Shown in pieces: positions 26,633 through 38,100 of a stretch of DNA of 64,000 nt (the stretch's first letter is position 1; the number at the start of each line of letters is the position of its first letter). The notes under the pieces were generated by a model that saw only the letters and a list, made by a program, of their open reading frames with translations, was not told where the DNA came from and made no database searches. Origin of the DNA: Membranihabitans marinus (lineage in GTDB: Bacteria > Bacteroidota > Bacteroidia > Chitinophagales > Saprospiraceae). The DNA lies in assembly GCF_021729155.1 (NCBI RefSeq), contig NZ_JAJQYA010000002.1:1-64000 (forward strand). The letters are read 5' to 3'. Made by a program: the position numbers and the translations under genes.

Positions 26633-26840
26633 AATGATATTATTTTGATATTATAATAGTACTGTAAATAATTGGTATTTCCAAAATAGTTTTTGAAATT
26701 ATACCTCATCCATTTGATATTACTACTGAATATAAGGCATAAGGCTACTGTTCAATACTGGATATATCGATGAAGGATATTCTAAAATGGGTGAGATATG
26801 GGAGGAAATGATTTATCTCTATTTGGTATTGCTCGATGAT

Positions 26841-27485
26841 CTATAAAAATCTGGTAAAGCTTAGGCTGAAGTTGATGTTTTTATTTTTAGAAGCCAGTTC
26901 TTGTATGCTGTCCATGGCACCAAAATAATAGTCCCCTTCGATTTGGAACCTTCCAAAGGGTAGTACGTGAAATATGCCAAATCCGGTATGTAATCCGTGA
27001 TCCCATTTGTTTAAAGGATAGGGACTACAAGCATTGAGTTTAACCGTCTGTGATGGTTGATGAGGATCTGAGTTGTAGATCTTTCTTTGGCCTCCCAATA
27101 AACGAGATAGACTGTAGCCGATTTTTCCGACAATGCCGAGTTGATTGATGACAGGTTTTTCTATTTGTAAATACAGGGGAAGGTTAAAGTAATGGGCTTT
27201 TTGTTCCCCATTATCTCCATCTGATAGGAGGCTGGGAAGGTAGCCACTACCGCGCTGTACATAGCCGGGTTCTACACTTAGGCTGAATCTTTTGGTCAGG
27301 TGATGACGGATGCTGGAATGAATACTATATCCATGCATGGCAGTGGGCCGGCCAAGCGGTGGTGGGAAATCAAGAAAATCTACCCATGCATTGCTATATC
27401 CTATCTTTATACCAACTTCGGTTTGGGCCGATAGAAAATGGAAAGAATAAACACCAATAATTAAAGTTAAAAATAACTTATACAT
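26841..27485 (-). CDS. Predicted outer membrane beta-barrel protein
   Basis: A 214-residue protein with a Sec signal peptide (LFLTLIIGVYSFHFLSAQT). The mature part has alternating aromatic/polar strands typical of small barrels (VGIKIGYSNAW, FSLSVEPGYVQRGSGY, HYFNLPLYLQIEK, LGIVGKIGYSLSRL, GLHTGFGIFHV, RFQIEGDYYFG), and it ends in INFSLSFTRFL with a C-terminal hydrophobic residue. It resembles the PorT/OmpW-like outer-membrane-barrel class, but I cannot assign a family or function. It is monocistronic, with gaps of about 200 and 330 bp on either side. Confidence 0.8.
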   Translation of the reverse strand: MYKLFLTLIIGVYSFHFLSAQTEVGIKIGYSNAWVDFLDFPPPLGRPTAMHGYSIHSSIRHHLTKRFSLSVEPGYVQRGSGYLPSLLSDGDNGEQKAHYFNLPLYLQIEKPVINQLGIVGKIGYSLSRLLGGQRKIYNSDPHQPSQTVKLNACSPYPLNKWDHGLHTGFGIFHVLPFGRFQIEGDYYFGAMDSIQELASKNKNINFSLSFTRFL

Positions 27486-27817
27486 TTAAAATTTATTTAA
27501 TGTATTTTCAAAACACGCACTATTATTTAACATCAATCTTGCTGTGGTCGACATCTAGTACGTAATCGTTGAAATAATCTATTGGGGAATAGTTTAAGGA
27601 ACAATTATTTTATACGAATTATCCCAAACTTTATTGAGATCGAGTGCAAAATATACTATCAATTAGTGGACAATTAGATTATGGAAATCTACTCTCTATT
27701 CGTATATTTTAAATGGCATCAATAAGATTAGTCATACAACTTTTCTTAAATTCAAAAGAATCCCTTTGAACAATATCTCTGAGTAGGATATAATCAAAGG
27801 GATAATGTTATGAATTC
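27486..27817. other. Intergenic region with a weak ATACGAAT inverted pair
   Basis: A 332-bp AT-rich gap between two minus-strand genes. TATACGAAT near 27611 and ATTCGTATA near 27694 form a short inverted pair resembling the ends of the repeat family, but the DNA between them has none of the family hairpins. Nothing else is recognisable. Confidence 0.4.
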
Positions 27818-28240
27818 TTATTTTTTAATAAATGACATTACTTCTTTAGCGCCATCGAGTAGCTTGAGGGTGTTTCCATCTATTTTAAAATTTTTCACAG
27901 AGTTTAGGGCAGATAGAAAATTGGATTCCCCTTCACCAGGACAAGCTTTTTTCGTCATCGCTCCTGGATCCAAACTCAATGAAGTTCCACTTAAATTAAA
28001 CTGACCATTGAAGTTGTTGCAACCCGTAGATCCATTGATACTTCCATCATCTCCGAAATTTAAGAAAGGTAATTGTTGGGCAAAATCGCTTTCACCGATA
28101 ACATTACCTAGTAGGGTGGACAATACCCACTGGTTATTCGTCAATAATTCCAATGGATTGTCGAGTCCTTTGACCATGCTACATGAATTCATTGAAAAAG
28201 CAACAGATAATGTAAAGAAAATGGCAAATACTTGTTTCAT
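27818..28240 (-). CDS. META domain lipoprotein (HslJ-like)
   Basis: A 140-residue predicted lipoprotein (SVAFSMNSCSMVKG) carrying one META domain. Family hallmarks are NNQWVLSTLLG, PFLNFGDDGSINGSTGCNNFNGQFNLSG (the STGCNNFNG core) and the CPGEGESNFLSALNSVKNFKIDGNTLKLLDG segment. META domains occur in HslJ-type proteins linked to stress or drug resistance. Here the role is probably periplasmic but is not defined. It has its own transcription unit, flanked by gaps of 332 and 202 bp. Confidence 0.92.
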   Translation of the reverse strand: MKQVFAIFFTLSVAFSMNSCSMVKGLDNPLELLTNNQWVLSTLLGNVIGESDFAQQLPFLNFGDDGSINGSTGCNNFNGQFNLSGTSLSLDPGAMTKKACPGEGESNFLSALNSVKNFKIDGNTLKLLDGAKEVMSFIKK

Positions 28241-28387
28241 AAGGGTTTATTTAGAATCTTGAATTAATTATAGGATATTGATTGATCAATATCTTTGTTT
28301 CACTTATTGTGACGCGAGAGAACACAAAAAGATACAGATTATCCCAAAGTCTTAACAAAACATTATAGTTTTAAGAATGGTATTAGA

Positions 28388-28422
28388 CAAAAAAAAGCCA
28401 CCTCTAAGTCGAAGTGGCTTTT
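28388..28422 (-). terminator. Terminator of the bacilliredoxin gene
   Basis: AAAAGCCAC and GTGGCTTTT form a stem on the minus strand, followed by a run of eight or nine T residues. It lies about 20 bp past the stop codon of the bacilliredoxin gene. Confidence 0.9.
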
Positions 28423-28442
28423 GAAATAATCTTTATTCTACA

Positions 28443-28856
28443 CTAGCAAAATTCGTCAAAACTCGCTTTTAAGTCATCGGCAATAGCATAGGCCGAACGA
28501 CCTTCGATTTGCAATCGTTCTATCATTTTTACCAATTTCCCATCTTTAAACAAAGCGATGGATGGTGATGATGGAGGATAAGGAAGAAGATATTCTCTAG
28601 CTTTCCCTGTCGCTTCACGGTCTACTCCTGCAAATACAGTGACCAATCGGTCTGGTTTTTTTTCGTTGGTCAATGCCAGTTTAGCCCCTGGTCTTGCATT
28701 GGCTGCAGCACAACCACATACAGAATTGACAACCAACAAAAGACTGCCCTCTGTATTTTCTATTGCGTCTATGACTTCTTCGGGATTGCTTAAGGATTCA
28801 AATCCAAAATCCGTTAAATCTTTGGCCATTGGAGCCACTAAATTGGGTGGATACAT
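28443..28856 (-). CDS. BrxA/BrxB-family bacilliredoxin
   Basis: A 137-residue thioredoxin-fold protein of the YphP/YqiW (BrxA/BrxB) family. The redox motif CGC is in VVNSVCGCAAANARPGAK (about residues 47-49). Other family segments are MYPPNLVAPMAKDLTDFGF at the start, VFAGVDREATGKAREYL, and YPPSSPSIALFKDGKLVKMIERLQIEGRSA near the end. In Firmicutes these proteins remove bacillithiol from oxidised proteins; Bacteroidota members presumably act in protein disulfide or bacillithiol metabolism. Monocistronic, with a clear terminator. Confidence 0.96.
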   Translation of the reverse strand: MYPPNLVAPMAKDLTDFGFESLSNPEEVIDAIENTEGSLLLVVNSVCGCAAANARPGAKLALTNEKKPDRLVTVFAGVDREATGKAREYLLPYPPSSPSIALFKDGKLVKMIERLQIEGRSAYAIADDLKASFDEFC

Positions 28857-28971
28857 ATCAATATTTTTTTATGTTTCTATATACAAACAATTGAAATGAC
28901 AATTGTTTCGCAAAAGTATTGATTTTTGACTTTTTAATGGAGTTTAGTTTTCTATTTTTAATACTTCCTCT

Positions 28972-30327
28972 TTAATCACAGCCATGTTCCCTTCTCGAAA
29001 CAATATCGTTATTGGGGAAACACAGACCAGAAGGAAGATAGCTTGGTTTATATCTTTCAACCGTTGGATCGTCTAATCCATTGGCCAAAAATGCAGTTAA
29101 ATCATCGATTTCTGATTCCGTCATGCCCAAGGGCTTAAAATTAGATGCGATTAATTCTGTGGGTACATCAGGATTTTCAGGAATGGCATCGTTGAAATAT
29201 TCCACTACCTCTCTTAGACTGCGTTTACTACTGCCGTGAAAGTAAAACGGTGTACCGGTAAGGTTGTATAAGGTAGGTACTTTAAATTTGTGTAAGTCGT
29301 CTGCATTACCAGTAAAAAATCCTCGTCCAAAGTTTTTATTTAGCGCTCTCGGTTCATCGACAAAGGTGGCCAATTCGTCTAAGTTATTGACTCCTATCGC
29401 AAAAAAACGAGTGTCGCTAAATGCAGGACCGGAGTGACATGAAGTACAATTGGCTTTGGTAAACATTAATAATGCTCCTCTTTTCTCTTGGTCGGTCAAT
29501 GCGTATTTGTCGCCTTTTAACCATTTTTGAAATGGTGCTTCAGTCGTATTGATGGTTCTTAAATAGGCAGCCATGGCAAGAGCTACATTTAAGGGAGAAT
29601 ATCTCTCCTCAACTGGGACATCGGGGAAGGCAGCATCGAAAAGCTCTATATATCCCAAACTGTCGGCAATGGCAGGGTCCATCTTAAAACGATGTAAACT
29701 AAATCCTTCTTGGAGCTGGGTCTCTAAACCTTCATAGCCCAAATTGTTTAATGCCAATCCCGCATCTACATCATCAGAAAAACGATGTTCGAATCCTTCA
29801 TTGGCATGGCCAGATCCAAAAGAACCGTTCCACTGCGTGTTTTTGGCGGAATAAGCTACATTCAGTACGGTAAGTGGTCTTATCCCTTGAACATCTAAGT
29901 CGGCAGCACCTGGATAGGATTCGTGTTTCAAACGCGTTTCACCTACATTGCCTGTTCCAAATCCACCATCTCCAATTCCCTGCATCCTTCCCGGTTTGAA
30001 ATCGGCTTCTGCGATATGGCAACTGGAACAAGAATAGGTTTGTTTACCAGCATCAAATTTGTTGTCTAATGCAATTCCAGTTTCAAAGAATAGAAAATTT
30101 CCCAATTCCACTTTCGATGGGGTCAACGGATTCCTAGGATCTTGTGGAATGTTTTCTAAGTCTTTGGAATTGTGTAGAACCCAATAGTCTAATGAATTAT
30201 CTGGAGCAGCATCTCTAACACTTTTTTCTAACTTAACATCTAAGTCACTAACGTGCATTACATCGTCCGAACACGATATAATAAAGAAGGTAAATAATGA
30301 TAAAAATAACAGTAAATTCTTTGCCAT
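28972..30327 (-). CDS. Di-haem cytochrome c peroxidase (CcpA/MauG family)
   Basis: A 451-residue periplasmic protein with a lipoprotein-type signal (LFTFFIISCSDDV). Two c-type haem sites are visible: CSSCH near residue 100 and CTSCH near 293. Family segments include ELGNFLFFETGIALDN, the NPLTPSKVELG lead-in, LTVLNVAYSAKNTQWNGSFG, FAIGVNN and KVPTLYNLTGTPFYFHGSSKRSLREVVEYFN. It reduces hydrogen peroxide, or acts as a MauG-like oxidase, using cytochrome electrons. Single gene; its start lies 65 bp from the sulfhydrylase stop codon. Confidence 0.95.
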   Translation of the reverse strand: MAKNLLLFLSLFTFFIISCSDDVMHVSDLDVKLEKSVRDAAPDNSLDYWVLHNSKDLENIPQDPRNPLTPSKVELGNFLFFETGIALDNKFDAGKQTYSCSSCHIAEADFKPGRMQGIGDGGFGTGNVGETRLKHESYPGAADLDVQGIRPLTVLNVAYSAKNTQWNGSFGSGHANEGFEHRFSDDVDAGLALNNLGYEGLETQLQEGFSLHRFKMDPAIADSLGYIELFDAAFPDVPVEERYSPLNVALAMAAYLRTINTTEAPFQKWLKGDKYALTDQEKRGALLMFTKANCTSCHSGPAFSDTRFFAIGVNNLDELATFVDEPRALNKNFGRGFFTGNADDLHKFKVPTLYNLTGTPFYFHGSSKRSLREVVEYFNDAIPENPDVPTELIASNFKPLGMTESEIDDLTAFLANGLDDPTVERYKPSYLPSGLCFPNNDIVSRREHGCD

Positions 30328-30392
30328 AATAAATCGGTATTGATATCTAGCAAAGATAATAATTTACATTTGGTTCTATCTACTCCCAAATG

Positions 30393-31586
30393 TTAAAGCA
30401 AATCTAAGGACTGTCTTAAATCATCAATAATATCTTCCACGTCTTCCAGACCCACAGATATTCGAATCAATTGATTAGAAATACCGGCTAATTGTCTTTC
30501 TTCCTCCGACAACTTGCTGTGTGTAGTTGTAGATGGATGGGTGACGATGGTTCTGGTATCACCGAGGTTGGAAGTCTTTGATATCATATTGAGATGATTG
30601 ATAAACGAAAACACTTTTTCAATGTCGCCTTTCAATTCAAAAGTCACGATACCTCCACCCATAGTCATCTGTTTTTTGGCCAATTCATGCTGAGGGAAAC
30701 TCGGCAAAAAAGGATAATGTACTACAGTGACCTCATCTCTTTGAGTAAGAAATTGTGCTACTTCTAATGCATTACTCGAGTGTGCTTTAATCCGAAGGGA
30801 TAATGTTTCTAAGCTTTTGCTCAATAACCAAGCATTAAAAGGTGACATTATGGGGCCGGTATGACGGGCAAAGAAGATGACTTCTTCCATTAATTCACTA
30901 TCGCCCACCAGTACACCACCTAAAACACGACCTTGTCCGTCCATGTATTTGGTGGCTGAATGAACAATGATATGAGCACCGTAATCAGCAGGTTTTTGTA
31001 GAATTGGGGTGGCAAAGCAATTGTCCACCACATAGATTAATCCGTGTTGTTCACAAAACTGGCCACAAAATTCGAGGTCAATAATTTTTAACCCTGGATT
31101 ACTCGGAGTCTCAATGAGGAATAATTTCGTATTCTCTTGGACGGAATCTTCCCAAGTCGAGGTGTTTTCTGGATCTACATAGGTAGTGGTGACGCCAAAT
31201 TTGGATAGAATATTATTGAGTATTTGGTGAGAGGAACCAAATAGGGCACAGGATGCCAAAACGTGATCCCCAGCTTTTAAAAAACTGGCCAAACTTAGAT
31301 ATACAGCTGACATACCTGAAGCCGTAGCGAATCCTGCCGGTTTGTTCTCCAGTAGACAGACCTTCTCTATAAACTCCTGAAGGTTGGGATTGGAATATCT
31401 TGAATAAATGTTTTTATCGATTTCACCATTAAAGGTGTCACGCATTTCTTCCGCACTTTCAAAAGTAAAGCTACTGGTCAAATAAAGCGGAACACTATGT
31501 GATCTTTCAGAAGCTGGTTGAACCTGATTGCGAACCAGTTGAGTTTGTTTTTTCAAGATTATTTTATTTATAAATGGTGTATTCAA
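30393..31586 (-). CDS. metZ: Trans-sulfuration PLP enzyme, O-succinylhomoserine sulfhydrylase-like
   Basis: A 397-residue Cys/Met-metabolism PLP enzyme. The PLP lysine is in VHSATKYMDGQGRVLGGVLVG (about residue 209). That GQGRVLGG variant and the N-terminal HSVPLYLTSSFTFESAEEM are typical of MetZ-type sulfhydrylases rather than of cystathionine gamma-lyase. GMSAVYLSLASFLKAGDH and TRTIVTHPSTTTHSKL complete the family pattern. It probably makes homocysteine or cystathionine from an activated homoserine; whether the substrate is succinyl- or acetylhomoserine cannot be read here, and the metX nearby argues for acetyl. The listed ATG overlaps the OsmC gene by 23 bp. A TTG at about 31556, just past the OsmC stop, is a plausible alternative start. 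Confidence 0.85.
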   Translation of the reverse strand: MNTPFINKIILKKQTQLVRNQVQPASERSHSVPLYLTSSFTFESAEEMRDTFNGEIDKNIYSRYSNPNLQEFIEKVCLLENKPAGFATASGMSAVYLSLASFLKAGDHVLASCALFGSSHQILNNILSKFGVTTTYVDPENTSTWEDSVQENTKLFLIETPSNPGLKIIDLEFCGQFCEQHGLIYVVDNCFATPILQKPADYGAHIIVHSATKYMDGQGRVLGGVLVGDSELMEEVIFFARHTGPIMSPFNAWLLSKSLETLSLRIKAHSSNALEVAQFLTQRDEVTVVHYPFLPSFPQHELAKKQMTMGGGIVTFELKGDIEKVFSFINHLNMISKTSNLGDTRTIVTHPSTTTHSKLSEEERQLAGISNQLIRISVGLEDVEDIIDDLRQSLDLL

Positions 31587-31980
31587 AAGTTATATTGGCC
31601 GATTTCTTCAATATCTGAGCAACAGAACAATAGGTGTCCATGCTCAAATTCACTGCTCTAGCCGCTTTTTTATCTGCAATATCACCATATAATTTAAAGT
31701 GGATATGGATGTCGGTAAACAGAGAGGGCTCCTTGTCTTTCTCGCGTTCGGCTTCTATTTCGATTTTGATATCGTCCAAGACTTGTTTCTGTTTTTCTAA
31801 TATCGAAACTACATCTATGGCCGAACAACTGCCCAATGCCATGAGGACCATTTGCATAGGTCGGACTCCTTTGTTAGTACCTCCTATGGATTCCGAGGCA
31901 TCTGATTCTACATAGAGGCCGTCTTCATTTGAAGATTTTAAATGATACTTACCCGAGGCTCGTTCTATTGAAATTTTCAT
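31564..31980 (-). CDS. OsmC-family protein
   Basis: A 138-residue OsmC/Ohr-fold protein. I start at the ATG at 31980 (MKISIERASGKYHL); the open frame extends eight codons upstream. Family features are the N-terminal beta-sheet, GVRPMQMVLMALGSCSAIDVVSIL with the first redox cysteine, and MDTYCSVAQILKKSANITFEY with the second. Relatives reduce organic hydroperoxides or are of the YhfA type. It overlaps the metZ-like gene and is therefore co-transcribed with it, which suggests a link to sulfur metabolism. That link is inference. Confidence 0.92.
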   Translation of the reverse strand: MKISIERASGKYHLKSSNEDGLYVESDASESIGGTNKGVRPMQMVLMALGSCSAIDVVSILEKQKQVLDDIKIEIEAEREKDKEPSLFTDIHIHFKLYGDIADKKAARAVNLSMDTYCSVAQILKKSANITFEYTIYK

Positions 31981-32133
31981 AAAATTTATTTTATTTGTAA
32001 CCAAAGCCAGTTCTAAATTGTATCCTACATAATTCGCTCCAAAGAAGGTAATTAGTCGGCGACAAAATGGTAATATTAAAAATATTTCTAAACTTTAGTT
32101 TTTATCTTGTCACAAAACTATTAAATTTATTTT

Positions 32134-32141
32134 TACATTTG
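32134..32141 (+). promoter_or_regulatory. Probable -7 promoter box (TACATTTG) of the metY-metX unit
   Basis: TACATTTG fits the Bacteroidota -7 consensus TAnnTTTG and sits about 26 bases before the riboswitch aptamer, the right place to start its transcript. No good TTTG -33 box is seen at consensus spacing. Confidence 0.6.
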
Positions 32142-32167
32142 CATGGCAAATCAATCTAATCTTAGAA

Positions 32168-32272
32168 TGATTTTTATAAAGAAGGGTGGAGAGAACAGGC
32201 TCTGTGAAACCCTAGCAACCGCCAAAATGGAAAGGTGCTAATTCCTGCCAAGTAATTGGAGATATAAGAAGC
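32168..32272 (+). promoter_or_regulatory. SAM-I (S-box) riboswitch upstream of metY
   Basis: The leader carries the conserved S-box core in order: GAAGGGTGGAGAGAACAGGC, then TGAAACCCTAGCAACC, AAGGTGCTAATTCCTGCC, and the closing GGAGATATAAGAAG. The closing helix P1 can form between TTTTTATA (from about 32171) and TATAAGAA (about 32262) with one wobble pair. This class binds S-adenosylmethionine and lowers expression when it is abundant. The gene start lies 112 bp downstream. No strong rho-independent stem is evident in that gap, so the expression platform may act by another mechanism. Confidence 0.93.
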
Positions 32273-32374
32273 ATCATCTTTATCCTTAAGTTTGATCTCT
32301 CAGTTTTCAACATCTTTGGCAAAATAGGCAACTTTATATTTTGACTATTTATATGATTCGATAACCAAAAATAA

Positions 32375-33676
<1,302 letters not shown>

Positions 33677-33784
33677 GACGAAGTCTTCTCGTGGAAATAA
33701 TAATTGTTGCGCTTTAGTCAAAGAATCGTTAGGTAAAAGAAAGAAATGAGACTAAAGTATATTTTAAATTTTTGATCAGCATAG

Positions 33785-34795
33785 ATGAGTGTAGAGGTAT
33801 TTAAATGGAATGAAACGTTCCCATTGGAAAATGGGGAGGAGTTAGTAGGATTTGAGTTGGGATATTCCACCCTAGGTGAGATAAATGCGGACAAATCCAA
33901 CGTGATTTGGATTTGTCACGCATTGACCGCCAACAGCAAACCCGAAGAGTGGTGGCCCGGACTGGTAGGGCCTGGAAAGGTGTTTGATCCTGAAAAACAC
34001 TTTATAGTTTGCGTTAATATGTTGGCTTCATGCTATGGGAGTACCAATCCCGATTCTATTAATCCAGTCACTCAAAAGCCTTATCACGCCGATTTTCCCA
34101 TGGTAACCATTAGAGATATGGTTAGATCAATGGATCTGTTGCGGATTTCATTGGGAATTGATCAGATTGAGATGGGTGCAGGTGGATCTATGGGTGGTCA
34201 ACAATTGTTGGAGTGGAATATTTACGCTCCACATGTATTCAAAAATATTTTTGCCATTGGCACCAATGCCGTTCATTCACCATGGGGCATCGCTTTCAAC
34301 GAAGCTCAGAGAATGGCCTTGGAAGCTGATCCCACATTGTGGAATGGCAGTGAAGATGCCGGAAAGAAGGGATTAGAGGCGGCAAGGGCTATCGCCATGT
34401 TGTCTTATAGAAATTATACCGCCTTTGATGAGACCCAACAAGACGATCCCGATAAAATAATAAATTTCAGAGCGAGTTCTTATCAACAATACCAAGGGAG
34501 TAAGTTGAGCAAGAGGTTTAAGGCCAAATCTTATTATTATCTTTCCAAAGCAATGGATAGCCACAATCTCGGACGCAATAGATCCAGTGTTGAAGAGGCT
34601 TTGTCTACTATTACCGCCAATGCTTTAGTCGTTGGAATTAATACAGATTTTTTATTTCCCCCAGTTGAACAAAAAAGAATCGCAGCCCATATACCCAATA
34701 GTGTATACAAAGAAATCTCTACACCCTATGGTCACGATGGATTTTTGATTGAATGGGATCTTTTGGAAAGGTTGATAACCGACTTTTGGAAATAG
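33785..34795 (+). CDS. metX: Homoserine O-acetyltransferase
   Basis: A 336-residue alpha/beta-hydrolase-fold enzyme that acetylates homoserine from acetyl-CoA as the first committed step of methionine synthesis. Features are VIWICHALTANSKPEEWW near the oxyanion site, the long insert VNMLASCYGSTNPDSINP, the nucleophile elbow GAGGSMGGQQLLEW (Ser near 135), and the catalytic histidine in TPYGHDGFLIEW (about 316). The intergenic gap to metY is 108 bp with no terminator seen, so both are probably on the riboswitch-controlled transcript. The acetyl rather than succinyl specificity is inferred from the MetX family and the MetY partner. Confidence 0.95.
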   Translation: MSVEVFKWNETFPLENGEELVGFELGYSTLGEINADKSNVIWICHALTANSKPEEWWPGLVGPGKVFDPEKHFIVCVNMLASCYGSTNPDSINPVTQKPYHADFPMVTIRDMVRSMDLLRISLGIDQIEMGAGGSMGGQQLLEWNIYAPHVFKNIFAIGTNAVHSPWGIAFNEAQRMALEADPTLWNGSEDAGKKGLEAARAIAMLSYRNYTAFDETQQDDPDKIINFRASSYQQYQGSKLSKRFKAKSYYYLSKAMDSHNLGRNRSSVEEALSTITANALVVGINTDFLFPPVEQKRIAAHIPNSVYKEISTPYGHDGFLIEWDLLERLITDFWK

Positions 34796-35106
34796 TCGGA
34801 ATAATATCAATGTTATAATTTTCTTATTATTTCTCAATATTTTATTGTTAGGTTTTGTACATTAATAGGTAACATATATTTTTTATTGTTATTTAATGTA
34901 TCTCGATTCGCATATTTTACGACTTTGTTTAAAAATGAGTGAAGTCCAGTGAAATTTTAGTACTATATGTATTAAATTCGCTTTTCAATAAGGGATACGG
35001 AAAAGATGGAATGAAAACCAATATTGAATGAGGCTTAATTATAGTTTTTTCGATTATGCCCCGTTTGAGGTTTTCGATTGATTAACAATATTAAAGATTT
35101 GATTTA
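34796..35106. other. AT-rich gap between metX and pyruvate carboxylase
   Basis: A 311-bp gap between co-directional genes. I see no strong hairpin terminator, RNA gene or repeat in it. It presumably carries the promoter of the carboxylase gene. Confidence 0.5.
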
Positions 35107-38100
35107 ATGGAATATGTTCATAACCGATATAAAAAATTATTAGTAGCCAATCGAGGTGAGATTGCTATTAGGATCTTTAGAGCAGCTACGGAATTAAACA
35201 TTCGAACGGTAGCTATTTATACCTTTGAAGATCGATATTCTCTCCATCGATACAAAGCAGATGAAGCGTATCAGATTGGTCCGGAAAATGAACCATTAAG
35301 TCCATATCTCGACATAGATGAAATTATCAAGGTCGCTAAAGCCAACGATGTAGATGCCATTCATCCAGGATATGGTTTCTTATCTGAAAATGTTCGTTTT
35401 GCAGAAAGATGTAAGGCCGAAGGAATAATATTTGTGGGACCGACTCCTGAGATTATGATGGCATTGGGTGATAAGGTTCGCGCCAAAGAGATCGCCGAAG
35501 CCGTCAATGTCCCTACGATTAAGGACAGTCAGCAAGATATTACCTCTGAAGAGATATTGCTCAGTGAAGCTGAGAATATTGGATTTCCCATAATGGTCAA
35601 GGCTGCCGCTGGAGGTGGAGGCCGAGGAATGAGAATCGTTCGTTCGGCTTCGGAAATCGTAGCCGCTTATAGAGAAGCCAAAAGAGAAGCCAAATCAGCA
35701 TTTGGCGACGATACCATATTTTTAGAAAAATTTATAGAAAACCCAAAACATATTGAAATCCAGATATTGGGAGATCAATATGGCAATATCGTTCACCTTT
35801 ACGAGAGAGATTGCTCCGTACAACGTCGATTTCAAAAAGTAGTTGAGGTGGCTCCAAGTACAGGATTGAGCCAATCGACATTGGATCAACTCTACGACAA
35901 TGCATTGAAAATCGCGCGTCATGTGGGCTATGTCAATGCCGGTACCGTCGAGTTTTTGGTCGACGTACAACAAAATGTTTACTTCATAGAAGTCAATCCA
36001 AGAATTCAGGTAGAGCATACTATTACAGAAGAGATTACAGGTATTGACTTGGTGAGATCTCAAATCTTGGTCTCTATGGGATTTGAACTCAGCCATGAAA
36101 CTATTTTTATCCGATCACAAGAAGATATCAAGATCAGTGGTTTTGCCATTCAGTGTCGGGTGACTACAGAAGATCCAGAGAACAATTTCAAACCGGATTA
36201 CGGAACTTTGGTGGCCTATCGATCGGCCAGTGGATTTGGGATCCGATTGGATGCGGGAAGTGCCTATCCAGGATCTACCATTAGTCCTTTTTTCGACAGT
36301 ATGTTGGTGAAAGTAACAGCTTGGGGACGAACATTGGACGGATCTGCGGATCGACTTTACCGGGCTTTATTGGAGTTTAGAATTAGAGGGGTAAAAACCA
36401 ATATTGGATTTTTGCTTAATCTTTTAAAAGATCCAACTTTTAGAGCGGGTAAGGCTACCGTCAATATGATAGGAGACATGCCGGAATTGATGAAAGTACC
36501 TCGAAGACGAGATCGAGGAACTAAGATGTTGCGCTATTTGGCCAATGTCATTGTCAATGGCAACGAAGATGTCAAGTATATCGATTCAACCAAAACATGG
36601 ATGCCGGCCAAAGTGCCAGCATTTGATAAAAATGCCTCCTTCCCCGATGGGACCAAACAAATTTTGACCGAAAAAGGCCCGAAAGGTTTTGCGGATTGGT
36701 TGAAAAACGAAAAGAAAATTCATTTTACCGATACTACCTTCCGAGACGCTCATCAGTCTTTGTTGGCCACTAGAATGCGAACCATAGATTTGTTAAATGT
36801 GGCAGAAAGTTTCTCCAAAAACCATGGTGCCGATGTGTTCTCCATGGAAGTATGGGGTGGGGCTACTTTTGATGTGGCCATGAGATTCTTGAAGGAAGAT
36901 CCTTGGGCTAGATTGCGATTGATTCGAGAAAAAGTTCCTAATGTTGTTTTACAAATGTTGCTTAGAGGATCCAATGGAGTGGGCTATAAGGCCTATCCGG
37001 ATAATCTCATCGTATCCTTTATTGAAAAGGCAGCAGAAACGGGAATCGACTTATTTAGAATATTTGATTCTTTGAATTGGATTGAAAATATGCGTACCAG
37101 TATTCGCACAGTGGTGGACAATACCGATGCTCTGGCAGAGGCATGTATCTGTTATACTGGAGATATCCTCGATCCCCAAAAAGGAAAATACAATCTAGAA
37201 TACTACGTAAATTTGGCGCGTGAATTGGAAAAAGAAGGTGCTCATATACTGGCCATTAAAGATATGGCTGGTTTGTTGAAACCCTATGCCGCTGAGACAT
37301 TGATCAAGGCTTTAAAAGAATCGACTTCCATGCCGATTCACCTTCATACTCACGATACATCATCGGTTCAATCTGCTACTTATCTAAAAGCTATAGAGGC
37401 TGGTGTAGATGCAGTAGATGTAGCATTGTCTGCAATGTCTGGATTGACTAGTCAACCCAATTTCAATTCAATGGTGGCTGTTATGCAAGATCACGATCGC
37501 AAAAACGATATCGATCTGAGAAGTTTGAATTTATACTCTGATTATTGGGAAACCGTTCGATCTTACTATTATCCATTTGAAACCGAATTGAGAGCTGGAA
37601 CGGCAAGTGTATATCGCCACGAAATCCCAGGTGGTCAGTATTCCAACTTAAAACCTCAGGCGAGAGGATTGGGATTGGAAGACAAATTTGATACCATTCG
37701 AGAAAACTATCGCATTGCCAATGAAATGTTCGGCAATATTGTAAAGGTAACTCCATCGTCCAAGGTAGTTGGAGATATGGCTATGTTTATGACTTCTAAT
37801 CAATACACAGCTCAAGACATTCTGGAAAAAGGGGATGAAATATCCTTCCCAGAAAGTGTGAAAGCCTTGTTTAGGGGCGATTTGGGTCAGCCTTATCAAG
37901 GATTCCCTGCGGCATTACAAAAAGCGGTATTAAAGGATGAGAAGCCATACACAGAGCGACCCAATGCACATTTGGAACCCATTGATTTGGAACAGGGATT
38001 TGCCGATTTTAAAGAAAAATTTGGTCCCTATGTCAATTATTTAGATTTCTTGTCTTGGAGTTTGTATCCCAAGGTGTACGAAGATTATCACAGTCACTAT

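Noticed and set aside
27611-27702. Short inverted pair TATACGAAT / ATTCGTATA resembling the repeat-element ends
   Set aside because: The region between them has no family hairpins, and 9-bp inverted pairs are expected by chance in AT-rich DNA.
31980-32160. Second SAM riboswitch or other leader on the OsmC/metZ side
   Set aside because: I looked for the S-box core on the minus strand and did not find it.
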